From the NCBI RefSeq assembly GCF_008274785.1, contig NZ_VTPU01000003.1, positions 124,001-188,000 on the forward strand: a stretch of 64,000 nt of DNA, given 5' to 3'. Source of the stretch: Halomonas eurihalina (GTDB taxonomy: Bacteria; Pseudomonadota; Gammaproteobacteria; Pseudomonadales; Halomonadaceae). Under the pieces are notes generated by a model. The model saw only the letters and a program-made list of their open reading frames with translations, did not search any database and was not told where the DNA came from. How positions within the stretch are numbered: the first letter of the stretch is position 1; every line of letters begins with the position of its first letter. A program made the translations under genes and the position numbers. Shown piece after piece: positions 36,466-46,279 of the stretch.

Positions 36466-36548
36466 CGCATCGGCATCATCCTGGCGGCGCGCTCGCGCCG
36501 CCTCGGTCCAGTGCCGTTTGCGGCGTTCCAACCGACGAGTGACGACCC

Positions 36549-37439
36549 ATGAACAAGACCCGAGCCTCTGGCCGCACTGTCGGGGGGCTGCGCACGCTGT
36601 CGCTGCAGGCTCCCGCGGTGACCCTGCTGTTGCTGTGGATGCTGGTGCCGCTGGGCATGACCCTGTGGTTCTCCTTCCAGCGCTACAACCTGCTGATGCC
36701 CGGCATGAAAGGTTTTGCCGGCTTCGAGAATTATCAATATCTGCTGACCGATCCCGCCTTGTGGTCGGCCATGGGGACGACCTTGCTGCTGGTGGGCTGG
36801 GTTCTGGCGATCACCGTGGTGGGGGGCACCCTGCTGGCGGTGCTGTTCCAGCAGGATTTCTTCGGGCGCGGAATCGCCCGCGTGCTGGCCATCTCGCCGT
36901 TCTTCGTCATGCCCACGGTCGGCGCCCTGGTGTGGAAGAACATGATGATGCACCCGGCCAACGGGGTACTGGCCTGGCTCGCCGAATCCCTGGGCCTGCC
37001 GGCACTGGACTGGTTCTCCAGCCTGCCCTTGACCTCGATCATCATCATCGTCTCCTGGCAGTGGCTGCCGTTCGCGCTGTTGATTCTGCTGACTGCCATG
37101 CAGTCGCTGGACGACGATCAGGTCGAGGCCGCGCGCATGGATGGGGCTGGGCCGGTGGCGATCTTCTTCTTCATCACGCTGCCGCATCTCAAGCGGGCGA
37201 TCAGCGTGGTCATCATGATCGAGATGATCTTCCTGCTGACCGTCTTCGCCGAGATCTTCGTCACCACCTCCGGCGGGCCGGGGCTGGCCACCACCAACCT
37301 GGCTTACCTGATCTACATCCGTGCCCTGCTCGACTTCGATGTCGGTACGGCGTCCGCCGGCGGGGTGATCGCCATCATCCTGGCCAACATCGTTGCCATC
37401 TTCCTGGTCCGCATGGTGGCCAAGAACCTGGAAGAGTGA
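36549..37439 (+). CDS. mtlF: Mannitol/sorbitol ABC transporter permease 1
   Basis: The protein has 296 residues and six membrane helices. The MalF-type permease coupling loop with EAARMDGAGPVAIFFFITLPHL (EAA motif) lies at about residues 195-216. It forms the transmembrane channel with the next gene's product. The start at 36549 is 83 bp after the binding protein gene. Length and organisation match MtlF/SmoF. Confidence 0.9.
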   Translation: MNKTRASGRTVGGLRTLSLQAPAVTLLLLWMLVPLGMTLWFSFQRYNLLMPGMKGFAGFENYQYLLTDPALWSAMGTTLLLVGWVLAITVVGGTLLAVLFQQDFFGRGIARVLAISPFFVMPTVGALVWKNMMMHPANGVLAWLAESLGLPALDWFSSLPLTSIIIIVSWQWLPFALLILLTAMQSLDDDQVEAARMDGAGPVAIFFFITLPHLKRAISVVIMIEMIFLLTVFAEIFVTTSGGPGLATTNLAYLIYIRALLDFDVGTASAGGVIAIILANIVAIFLVRMVAKNLEE

Positions 37440-37466
37440 GCCAGGCATGCTGAGGAGACGATTCCC

Positions 37467-38345
37467 ATGACGACGACTCTGTCGACCAAAGACACACCGG
37501 TGACCTCGGCCCGAGGGGATGCCGCGGCTCGAGCCAGGCGACTGCGCGGCTTCGGCATGGCGGTGCTCGGCTGGACGGTGGCCCTGATGATCTTCTTCCC
37601 GATCTTCTGGATGATCCTGACCGGCTTCAAGACCGAGGCCGAGGCCATTGCCGAGCCGAGCCTGATTTTCACGCCGACCCTGGACAGCTATGTCGAGGTG
37701 CAGAACCGGGCCGACTACGTCAAGTTTGCCTGGAACAGCGTGGTGGTCGCCTTCGGCTCGACCCTGCTGGCGCTGCTGATCGCCATTCCGTCGGCCTATT
37801 CGATGGCGTTTCTGCCGACCAAGCGTACCAAGGGCACGCTGCTGTGGATGCTGTCGACCAAGATGCTGCCGCCGGTCGGCGTTCTGGTGCCGATCTATCT
37901 GCTGTTCCGCGACATGGGGCTGCTGGACACCCTGACCGGCCTGACCATCGTCTACATGCTGATGAACCTGCCGATCGTGGTGTGGATGCTCTACACCTTC
38001 TTCAAGGATCTGCCCCGGGACATTCTCGAGGCAGGGCGCATGGATGGAGCGAGCACCCTGCAGGAAATCGGCTATCTGCTACTGCCCCTGACGCTGCCCG
38101 GGATCGCTTCCACCGGCCTGCTGTCGGTGATCCTGAGCTGGAACGAGTCCTTCTGGAGCCTCAACCTGACAACCTCCCAGGCGGCGCCGTTGACCGCCTA
38201 CATTGCCTCCTTCTCGAGCCCCGAAGGCCTGTTCTGGGCCAAGCTGTCCGCCGCCTCGACTATGGCCATCGCGCCGATCCTGGTGTTCGGCTGGCTCACC
38301 CAAAAACAAATGGTTCGTGGCCTGACCTTCGGCGCCGTCAAATAA
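37467..38345 (+). CDS. mtlG: Mannitol/sorbitol ABC transporter permease 2
   Basis: The protein has 292 residues with six helices and the MalG-type EAA loop (EAGRMDGASTLQEIGYLLLPL) at about residues 188-208. It starts 27 bases after mtlF, preceded by GAGGAGA, and pairs with it in the membrane. The N-terminal 30 residues are Arg/Ala-rich and cytoplasmic. Confidence 0.9.
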   Translation: MTTTLSTKDTPVTSARGDAAARARRLRGFGMAVLGWTVALMIFFPIFWMILTGFKTEAEAIAEPSLIFTPTLDSYVEVQNRADYVKFAWNSVVVAFGSTLLALLIAIPSAYSMAFLPTKRTKGTLLWMLSTKMLPPVGVLVPIYLLFRDMGLLDTLTGLTIVYMLMNLPIVVWMLYTFFKDLPRDILEAGRMDGASTLQEIGYLLLPLTLPGIASTGLLSVILSWNESFWSLNLTTSQAAPLTAYIASFSSPEGLFWAKLSAASTMAIAPILVFGWLTQKQMVRGLTFGAVK

Positions 38346-38358
38346 AGAGGACAACGAC

Positions 38359-39501
<1,143 letters not shown>

Positions 39502-39510
39502 GGAGAGGGC

Positions 39511-40188
39511 ATGGAACGACTGATCTTTGATTGCGACGGCGTGCTGGTCGACAGCGAGGCGATCGCCGAGGCGACGTTGGTCGAACGGCTGTCGGTGTGG
39601 CTGCCCGACGTTGATATCCAGGCGCGCCTCAATGAAGCCCTAGGCTTGACCACCGAGGCGATTCTCGAACGTCTCGAAGCGCTCAGCTGCCATGTGTTGC
39701 CGGATGATGCCCTGGGAGCCATCGACCAGGAGATCGAGCGGCGTCTGGCGAAGGAGCTGCATGCCATCGATGGCGTCGCCGAGGCCATCGAGCGGTTGGG
39801 CATGCCGATAGCGGTGGTATCCAACAGTCACCGCGGGCGGGTACGTGACTCGCTGGCGCATACCGGGCTGGATGCCCTTCTGGACGGGGCGCCGATCTTC
39901 TGTGCCGAGCAGGTGGCGCATCCCAAGCCGGATCCGGCCATCTATCGACTGGCCGCCGAAACGCTGGACGCTTCAACGGAGGACTGCCTGGTGGTGGAGG
40001 ACAGTGTGGCCGGCGCCAGTGCCGCCCGGGCGGCGGGCATGACCGTGATCGGCTTCACCGGCGCTAGTCATGTGCCACCGGGCCAGGCCAGGCGGCTGCT
40101 CGACGCCGGTGCCTGGTGTGTGATGGAGCACATGAGCGAATTGCCGTCGCTGGTGACGGCCTGGCGCAAGCAACGCCTTGCCGGTTGA
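39511..40188 (+). CDS. HAD-superfamily phosphatase/phosphomutase-like protein
   Basis: The protein has 225 residues and belongs to HAD subfamily IA. Motif I is FDCDGVLVDS (residues 5-14) with the two aspartates, motif II VVSNSH near 108, motif III KPDPAIY near 143, and motif IV VEDSVAGASAARAAG near 165. It lies 9 bases after mtlK within the polyol operon. Similar genes accompany smo/mtl clusters. A role in dephosphorylating a sugar phosphate that forms during polyol use is plausible but unproven. Confidence 0.85.
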   Translation: MERLIFDCDGVLVDSEAIAEATLVERLSVWLPDVDIQARLNEALGLTTEAILERLEALSCHVLPDDALGAIDQEIERRLAKELHAIDGVAEAIERLGMPIAVVSNSHRGRVRDSLAHTGLDALLDGAPIFCAEQVAHPKPDPAIYRLAAETLDASTEDCLVVEDSVAGASAARAAGMTVIGFTGASHVPPGQARRLLDAGAWCVMEHMSELPSLVTAWRKQRLAG

Positions 40189-40210
40189 ACGAACACAAGG
40201 AGACAACGTG

Positions 40211-40987
40211 ATGAAGCTCGCCGACAAGGTGGCAGTGGTGACGGGTGGGGCGCGAGGCATTGGCCTGGCGATCGCCCGGCGTTACGTGGCGGAAGGTGCT
40301 CGGGTGGTGGTTGCCGATGTCGATGACAAGGCCATCGACGCAGGGCTGGCATCGCTGGATGCCGGGGAAAGGGTCATCGGGCTGCGGCTGGATGTGTGCG
40401 ACAGGGCATCGATCGATGCCATGGTCGCGACGGTCATGGAGCACTTCGGCGGCATCGACATCCTGGTCAACAACGCCGCGGTCTTTGATATGGCGCCGGT
40501 GCTGGAGGTGACCGAGGAAAGCTTCGACCGGCAGTTCGAGGTCAATGTCAAAGGGCTTTTCTTCACGCTCCAGGCGGTGGCGGCGGCCATGGTCGAGCAG
40601 AGGCGAGGCGGGGCCATCATCAACATGACCTCCCAGGCCGGTCGACGTGGCGAGGCGCTGGTCAGTACCTACTGTGCCACCAAGGCGGCGGTGATCAGCC
40701 TGACGCAATCCTGTGGGCTGGACCTGGTCCAGCACGGCATTCGGGTCAATGCCATCGCCCCTGGGGTGGTCGACACGCCGATGTGGGAAGCAGTGGATGC
40801 CCTGTTCGCGCGTTACGAAGGACGGCCGCTCGGTGAGAAGAAACGGCTGGTCGGCGAGGCAGTGCCGATGGGGCGTATGGGCCGCCCGGAGGACTATGCC
40901 GGGGCGGCGGTCTTTCTGGCCTCCGAGGACAGCGACTATGTGGTGGCCCAGACGTTGAATGTGGATGGCGGCAACTGGATGAGCTGA
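40211..40987 (+). CDS. smoS: Sorbitol (L-iditol) 2-dehydrogenase, SDR family
   Basis: This enzyme oxidises sorbitol to fructose with NAD+, or related polyols such as galactitol. The protein has 258 residues and is a complete classical SDR: TGGARGIG near residue 12, NNAA in the middle, catalytic Asn in FEVNVKG, Ser in MTSQAG, and Tyr/Lys in YCATK near 154. The start at 40211 follows AAGGAGA; a GTG directly before it (40208) is an alternative. It sits between the HAD gene and the kinase gene in the same operon. Similar to Rhodobacter SmoS. Confidence 0.85.
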   Translation: MKLADKVAVVTGGARGIGLAIARRYVAEGARVVVADVDDKAIDAGLASLDAGERVIGLRLDVCDRASIDAMVATVMEHFGGIDILVNNAAVFDMAPVLEVTEESFDRQFEVNVKGLFFTLQAVAAAMVEQRRGGAIINMTSQAGRRGEALVSTYCATKAAVISLTQSCGLDLVQHGIRVNAIAPGVVDTPMWEAVDALFARYEGRPLGEKKRLVGEAVPMGRMGRPEDYAGAAVFLASEDSDYVVAQTLNVDGGNWMS

Positions 40988-41130
40988 AAGATGCTTGAGC
41001 GGGCGAATTGCTGCGTTGCACGGTGCTCGGGCTCCTGCGCGCCGTGCGCCTTGCTCTTCATTCGGAGACGCTGAGTTTTCGGGCAAGTCTTGCGACTAGC
41101 GACACGAAGGCAGGTAGGAGACAAGCCGAA

Positions 41131-41763
41131 ATGACTCCCAACATCTATGAGGTGGCGACACGAGTGCTGGAAGCCGCGGGGGAGAGCCGGCGCTTCATCG
41201 TGGCTCTGGCGGGGCCGCCCGCCGCCGGCAAGTCCTTCCTGTCGGGCTGGTTGTGTCGCGAGCTCAATGCCCGTCAGGCGGGCTGTGCGGCGGTGGTGCC
41301 CATGGACGGTTATCACTACGACAACGCCTTGCTCGAGCCCGAGGGGCTGGTTGCCGTGAAAGGCGCGCCTGAGACCTTCGATTGCGCGGGGCTCAAGCAT
41401 GATCTGCAGCGTATCCGCCGAACCGATGGCAGCGTCGCCGTGCCGGTGTTCGATCGTGCCCTGGACCTGGCGCGGGCCGGTGGTCGGTTGATCACGCCCG
41501 AGCACCGCATCGTCATCGTCGAGGGCAACTATCTGTTGCTCGACGAAGGCCCCTGGCCGGCGCTGCGCGATGACTTCGATTTCAGCCTGTTTCTCGAGGT
41601 ACCCGACGAGGTGCTAGAGGCCCGCCTGATCGAGCGCTGGCTGGGCATGGGGCAGGACCAGGCCGGTGCCGTCGAACGCGCGCGGCACAAGGACATGCTC
41701 AACGCCCATCTGATCAAGTCGCGCTCGGTGGCCGCCGATCTGCACTGGGCCGCGAGCGACTGA
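41131..41763 (+). CDS. P-loop sugar/nucleoside kinase-family protein (uridine kinase-like fold)
   Basis: The protein has 210 residues. The P-loop GPPAAGKS is near residues 29-36. VPMDGYHYDNALLE near 55 and VIVEGNYLLLDEGPW near 128 are typical of the uridine kinase/phosphoribulokinase fold, and DEVLEARLIERW is the lid region. The family includes the FrcK-type kinases found in fructose-transport operons. In this operon, sorbitol and mannitol oxidation would yield fructose, and no other fructokinase gene is seen, so this is the candidate (inference). The start at 41131 follows TAGGAGA; 143 bases separate it from smoS. Confidence 0.75.
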   Translation: MTPNIYEVATRVLEAAGESRRFIVALAGPPAAGKSFLSGWLCRELNARQAGCAAVVPMDGYHYDNALLEPEGLVAVKGAPETFDCAGLKHDLQRIRRTDGSVAVPVFDRALDLARAGGRLITPEHRIVIVEGNYLLLDEGPWPALRDDFDFSLFLEVPDEVLEARLIERWLGMGQDQAGAVERARHKDMLNAHLIKSRSVAADLHWAASD

Positions 41764-41767
41764 GCCC

Positions 41768-41811
<44 letters not shown>

Positions 41812-41847
41812 CACGATGCCACCGTCAAGAGCGGCAGGAGACCCTTC

Positions 41848-43323
41848 ATGACTCGACTCAACAATGCCAACCTGGACCGGTTGGATGCCGGGATCGATAT
41901 ACCCGACTATGCGCGTGAACAGGTCACGCCGGGTATCGTGCATATCGGCGTGGGGGGCTTTCATCGTGCCCATCAGGCGATGTATCTGGATGCGTTGATG
42001 CGACGAGGCGAGGCGCTGGACTGGGGAATCATCGGCGTTGGCGTGATGTCCGGCGACCGCCGCATGCAGCAGGCGCTGGCCGCTCAGGATCATCTATATA
42101 CCCTGGTGGTGAAACATCCCGACGGTAGCCTCGAGCCGCGGGTGATCGGTTCGATGATCGATTACCGGTTCGCGCCGGAGGATCCGGCGGCAGTGGTCGA
42201 GACCCTGGCTGACCCAGCCATTCGCATCGTCTCGCTGACGGTGACCGAGGGCGGTTACAACGTCCATCCGGTGAGCGGCGATTTCGACCTCGATGATCCC
42301 GACGTACGCCATGACCTGGCCGAGCCCGAAGCGCCACGGACCGCCTTCGGCCTGGTGGTCGAGGCTCTCGAGCGGCGTCGGCAGCGTGGCCTGGCGCCGT
42401 TCACGGTCATGTCCTGCGACAACATTCAGGGCAATGGTGATGTGGCGCGTCGCATGTTCGGGGCCTTCGCGAAAGCTCGCGACCCTGGGCTGGGTGCCTG
42501 GGTCGAAGCTGAGGTGCCGTTTCCCAACTCCATGGTCGATCGCATCACGCCGGTGACCACGCCGGCCGACATCGAGGAGCTGTCGAACCGTTTCGCGATC
42601 GAGGATGCCTGGCCGGTGGTCTGTGAGCCTTTCACCCAATGGGTGCTGGAGGATCGCTTCGCGATGGGGCGGCCGAATTTCGACGCGGTCGGCGTGCAAC
42701 TGGTCGAAGATGTCGAGCCCTATGAGTTGATGAAGCTGCGCTTGCTCAACGCCAGCCATCAGGCGCTGTGCTACTTCGGCTACCTGGCCGGTTACCGCTA
42801 TGCCCACGAGGTCTGCCGGGATCCGTTGTTCGTCGACTTCCTGCTGGATTACATGGTGAACGAGGCCACGCCGACACTGGCGCCGCTGCCCGGCGTCGAC
42901 CTGGAAACGTATCGGCGGACTCTGATCGAGCGTTTCGCCAATCCCGAGATCAAGGACACCCTGGCACGCCTGTGCGCCGAGAGCTCCGATCGCATTCCCA
43001 AATGGCTGTTGCCGGTCATTCGCGAACAGCTGGATCGGGGTGGTGACGTGCATCGAGCGGCGGCGGTCGTCGCCAGCTGGGCACGTTATGCCGAGGGGGT
43101 GGACGAGAGCGGCGAGCCCATCGAGGTGGTGGATCGTCTCAAGGACTCTCTGATAGCAGTGGCCGAGGCGAATCGCGAATGCCCGACGGCCTTCATCGAA
43201 CAGCGCGAGCTGTTCGGCGAGCTGGCTGACCAGCCGCGTTTCCGCGATGCCTATCGGCAGGCGCTCGAGAGTCTGCACGCGAGGGGCGCACGCGCTACCC
43301 TTGAGGCGCTGGTTCGAGCTTGA
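41848..43323 (+). CDS. mtlD: Mannitol/D-arabitol dehydrogenase (long-chain polyol dehydrogenase)
   Basis: The enzyme oxidises mannitol to fructose and D-arabitol to D-xylulose with NAD+. The protein has 491 residues. The N-terminal Rossmann domain has HIGVGGFHRAHQAMYLD at about residues 31-47; the signature VDRITPVTTP is near 232. The catalytic motif KLRLLNASHQALCY near 297 carries the Lys-x4-Asn-x2-His set of this family. The start follows GGAG. Together with the downstream xylulokinase, this gives a full pentitol route; with the kinase upstream, a hexitol route. Confidence 0.92.
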   Translation: MTRLNNANLDRLDAGIDIPDYAREQVTPGIVHIGVGGFHRAHQAMYLDALMRRGEALDWGIIGVGVMSGDRRMQQALAAQDHLYTLVVKHPDGSLEPRVIGSMIDYRFAPEDPAAVVETLADPAIRIVSLTVTEGGYNVHPVSGDFDLDDPDVRHDLAEPEAPRTAFGLVVEALERRRQRGLAPFTVMSCDNIQGNGDVARRMFGAFAKARDPGLGAWVEAEVPFPNSMVDRITPVTTPADIEELSNRFAIEDAWPVVCEPFTQWVLEDRFAMGRPNFDAVGVQLVEDVEPYELMKLRLLNASHQALCYFGYLAGYRYAHEVCRDPLFVDFLLDYMVNEATPTLAPLPGVDLETYRRTLIERFANPEIKDTLARLCAESSDRIPKWLLPVIREQLDRGGDVHRAAAVVASWARYAEGVDESGEPIEVVDRLKDSLIAVAEANRECPTAFIEQRELFGELADQPRFRDAYRQALESLHARGARATLEALVRA

Positions 43324-43334
43324 GGGAGAACGGG

Positions 43335-44828
43335 ATGTACATCGGTGTAGATTGCGGTACCCAGAGTACCAAGGTAGTGGTGGTGGACGTGGAGGCCGGG
43401 CGCCTGCTCGGCGAGGCAAGCCGCCCCCATCGACTCGACGAGGGCGAGCACGGTCGCCGTGAGCAGCGTCCCGAGGACTGGGTCGTCGCCTTCCGCGGCG
43501 CCTTTCAGGCCGCCGTGGCCGAGGCGCGCATTGATCCCCGTGACGTTCGCGCCATCGGCGTTTCCGGGCAGCAGCACGGCATGGTGGCGCTCGACGAGGC
43601 CGGTGAGCCGTTGTATCCGGCCAAACTGTGGTGCGACACCGAAACCGCCGCTCAGAATGATGCCCTGATTGAGAGGCTCGGTGGCGAGCCCGGTTGCCTG
43701 GAGAAACTCGGTCTGGTGCTGCAGACCGGCTATACCGCCTCCAAGGTGGCCTGGCTGCGCGAAACCCGGCCGGAGGTCTATCGGCGCATCGCCACTCTGT
43801 TGTTGCCCCATGACTATCTCAACTTCTGGCTCACCGGTGAACGGGTGGCCGAGGCGGGGGATGCCTCGGGGACCGGCTATTTCGATACTCATCGGCGTTG
43901 CTGGCGGCATGACGTCTTCGCCGAGATCGCCCCGGAGCTCGATGCCGAGCGAGTGCTGCCGCGGCTGATCGAGTCCGACGAGCCGGCCGGCGTGGTGCGC
44001 CCGGCATTGGCCCGCGAACTGGGGCTTTCCGAGGGCGTGCTGGTGGCCAGCGGGGGAGGCGATAACATGCTCGGCGCCATCGGCACCGGCAATATCGCCC
44101 CGGGCCTGGTGACCCTGAGCCTGGGCACGTCCGGTACGGTATGCGCTTATTCGGATGAACCCGTGCCCGTGGAAGACGCCATGGTGGCCAATTTCTGTGC
44201 CAGCAGCGGTGGCTGGTTGCCGTTGATCTGCACCATGAACGTGACCTCGGCGACCAATCGGGTGCGCGAACTCTTCGGGCTCGACCTGGCGGGGTTCAAT
44301 GACCAGCTCCATCGGGCGCCGATCGGCGCCGAAGGCGTGACGACCCTGCCGTTCTTCAACGGCGAACGGGTGCCGCCGTTGCCCCAGGCGTCGGCCAGTT
44401 TCCTGGGGTTGACCAGCGTCAATACCACGCCGGCCAACCTCTGTCGGGCAGTGGTCGAGAGCGCCACCTTCGGTATGCGCTATGGCCTCGAGCGGCTCGG
44501 CAAGCTGGCGGCGGGGGCCAGTCAGATCCGCCTGATCGGCGGTGGCGCACGGAGCTCCGTGTGGCGACAGATCGTCGCCGATGTGACGGGCACGCCGGTG
44601 GTCTGTCCGCAGGTGACCGACGCGGCGGCGCTGGGGGCGGCATTGCAGGCGGCCTGGTGCGATCGACGGCAGACGACCAGTCTCGCCTCCCTGTGCGAGC
44701 GGCTGGTGCACCTCGATCCGGCGGCAGCCGCCGAGCCGCGGCCGGCGAACGTCGAGGCCTATCATCAAGCGTATGATCGCTACCGCGAGGCCCTGCAGCG
44801 GCACCATGGCATTCCCGCCACTCCCTGA
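43335..44828 (+). CDS. xylB: Xylulokinase
   Basis: The enzyme phosphorylates D-xylulose to xylulose 5-phosphate. The protein has 497 residues and belongs to the FGGY kinase family: MYIGVDCGTQSTKVVVVD at the N-terminus, the GVSGQQHGMV motif near residue 75, LSLGTSGTVCA near 255, and the C-terminal RLIGGGARSSVWRQIVADV near 400. The start at 43335 follows GGGAGA; the in-frame TTG at 43320 overlaps the mtlD stop. It is 11 bases after mtlD and clearly cotranscribed. Confidence 0.94.
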   Translation: MYIGVDCGTQSTKVVVVDVEAGRLLGEASRPHRLDEGEHGRREQRPEDWVVAFRGAFQAAVAEARIDPRDVRAIGVSGQQHGMVALDEAGEPLYPAKLWCDTETAAQNDALIERLGGEPGCLEKLGLVLQTGYTASKVAWLRETRPEVYRRIATLLLPHDYLNFWLTGERVAEAGDASGTGYFDTHRRCWRHDVFAEIAPELDAERVLPRLIESDEPAGVVRPALARELGLSEGVLVASGGGDNMLGAIGTGNIAPGLVTLSLGTSGTVCAYSDEPVPVEDAMVANFCASSGGWLPLICTMNVTSATNRVRELFGLDLAGFNDQLHRAPIGAEGVTTLPFFNGERVPPLPQASASFLGLTSVNTTPANLCRAVVESATFGMRYGLERLGKLAAGASQIRLIGGGARSSVWRQIVADVTGTPVVCPQVTDAAALGAALQAAWCDRRQTTSLASLCERLVHLDPAAAAEPRPANVEAYHQAYDRYREALQRHHGIPATP

Positions 44829-44856
44829 TTCCCGATACCTCATGAGGAGGACCGAC

Positions 44857-45807
44857 ATGACCTCGCGACTCGATGCCCTGAAAGAACACTCTCTGGTGGT
44901 GGCCGATACCGGCGACCTCGAGGCGATTCGTCGCTACCGCCCCCATGATGCCACCACCAATCCCTCACTGTTGCTCAAGGCGTTCGACATGGACGCCTAC
45001 CAGTCGTTGATCGATGAGGAGCTGGCTGCCATCGAGGGCCGTGACGACGCGGCCGTGGAGCGGGCGGTGGATCGGCTTGCCGTCGCCAAGGGCTGCGAGA
45101 TCGCCAGACTGATCCCCGGTCGCGTTTCCACCGAGGTGCCCGCTGCGTTGTCCTTCGATACCGAGGCGAGCGTGCGCAAGGCGCATGAGTTGATCGAAGC
45201 CTACGATGAGCGCAGCGTGGGCCGTGAGCGCATCCTGATCAAGCTGGCCTCGACCTGGGAAGGCATTCGTGCCGCCGAGCGCCTGGAGCGGGAGGGCATC
45301 AACTGCAACCTGACCTTGCTGTTCAGCGATGCTCAGGCGCGGGCCTGCTTCGATGCCGGCGTGACGCTCGTCTCGCCCTTCGTGGGTCGTGTTACTGACT
45401 GGTACAAGCAGGCAACCGGGCGCGACTATGGCCCCGAGGAGGATCCCGGCGTACGGTTCGTGCGCGGCGTCTGTCGCCGCGTGGTGGAAGGGGGCTTCGA
45501 TACCGTGGTGATGGGGGCGAGTTTCCGCACCGTCGACCAGGTACTGGCACTGGCCGGTTGCCCGCGTCTGACCATCTCGCCGGCGTTGCTCGAGGAACTG
45601 GCCTCGAGCGAGGGCGAGGTGAAACCGGCGGTCATGATGGATGGCGAGGCCGGTGAGCGCCCGACGCCGATCGACGAGCCGTGGTTCCGTTGGGCGCACA
45701 ACGCTGACGCCATGGCCAATGACAAGCTGGCCGAGGGCATTCGCCGTTTCGCCGAGGATCACGATGCCCTGGCGCAGCGTATCGCCGAGCGGCTGAACGC
45801 TGCGTGA
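44857..45807 (+). CDS. tal: Transaldolase
   Basis: The enzyme transfers dihydroxyacetone between sugar phosphates in the pentose phosphate pathway. The protein has 316 residues, matching the TalB type. The signature DATTNPSLLLKA is near residue 31, and the Schiff-base lysine lies in ILIKLASTWEG near 128. The NLTLLFS and GRVTDWYK segments are also present. The start at 44857 follows AGGAGG. As the last gene of the polyol operon it handles xylulose 5-phosphate flow, an unusual but sensible inclusion. Confidence 0.95.
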   Translation: MTSRLDALKEHSLVVADTGDLEAIRRYRPHDATTNPSLLLKAFDMDAYQSLIDEELAAIEGRDDAAVERAVDRLAVAKGCEIARLIPGRVSTEVPAALSFDTEASVRKAHELIEAYDERSVGRERILIKLASTWEGIRAAERLEREGINCNLTLLFSDAQARACFDAGVTLVSPFVGRVTDWYKQATGRDYGPEEDPGVRFVRGVCRRVVEGGFDTVVMGASFRTVDQVLALAGCPRLTISPALLEELASSEGEVKPAVMMDGEAGERPTPIDEPWFRWAHNADAMANDKLAEGIRRFAEDHDALAQRIAERLNAA

Positions 45808-45822
45808 CATCCTGTTGAGCTG

Positions 45823-45838
45823 GAGAGCTCCGGCTCTC
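45823..45838 (+). terminator. Compact hairpin after transaldolase
   Basis: GAGAGC-TCCG-GCTCTC forms a 6-bp stem with a UCCG tetraloop, 16 bases after the tal stop and followed by TTGTCTC. It probably ends the polyol operon; the U-tract is short. Confidence 0.6.
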
Positions 45839-45840
45839 TT

Positions 45841-45867
45841 GTCTCAACCGTCTCAACCGTCTCAACC
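45841..45867 (+). repeat. Three exact tandem copies of a 9-bp unit
   Basis: GTCTCAACC is repeated three times without change between the tal terminator and the convergent lipoprotein gene. A partial unit (TCAACGG) overlaps the lipoprotein stop codon. Copy number could vary between strains. Confidence 0.8.
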
Positions 45868-46071
45868 TCAACGGCTTTCAGGCACCTCACCGGGCACGCG
45901 ATAACGCGGCTGTTCCTGCTGGCGTTCCTGCTCGGTCTTGGTCTCGTCTTCGGCGGGGACGCCCCACACCGTCTCGCGGCTGCCATCCGGCCAGGAGTAG
46001 GTGGTGCAGCCGTTCAACAGCACGGTCGCCAGGATGATCGAGGCGAACAGTGAGAATTTCGTGAGTTTCAT
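45868..46071 (-). CDS. Small hypothetical lipoprotein
   Basis: The 67-residue product has a lipoprotein signal peptide: Lys at 2 and 5, a hydrophobic core, and the lipobox LLNGC with Cys at about 22. The mature part is short and polar, with WPDGSRETVWGVP and a Glu/Gln-rich tail, so it is probably disordered. Function unknown. The start at 46071 follows CAGGAG; an upstream in-frame ATG at 46137 would spoil the signal peptide. It is convergent with the polyol operon. Confidence 0.7.
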   Translation of the reverse strand: MKLTKFSLFASIILATVLLNGCTTYSWPDGSRETVWGVPAEDETKTEQERQQEQPRYRVPGEVPESR

Positions 46072-46279
46072 GAGAATCTCCTGAAGACGGCCCCGGTGGG
46101 GCGAGACAAGGCGTATAGCGTCGATCTTAAAGGACACGAACGCTGCCGAATACTGTTTCGCGACGATATCGATGGCAAAGACGTTTTTAGCAGGCTAATA
46201 AATCTGCTAGCATTACCGCCCTTCAAATTACCGGTGGCTTCGGCCGACCGGGGTAGTTAGTGCTTACAGGAATCCATTG

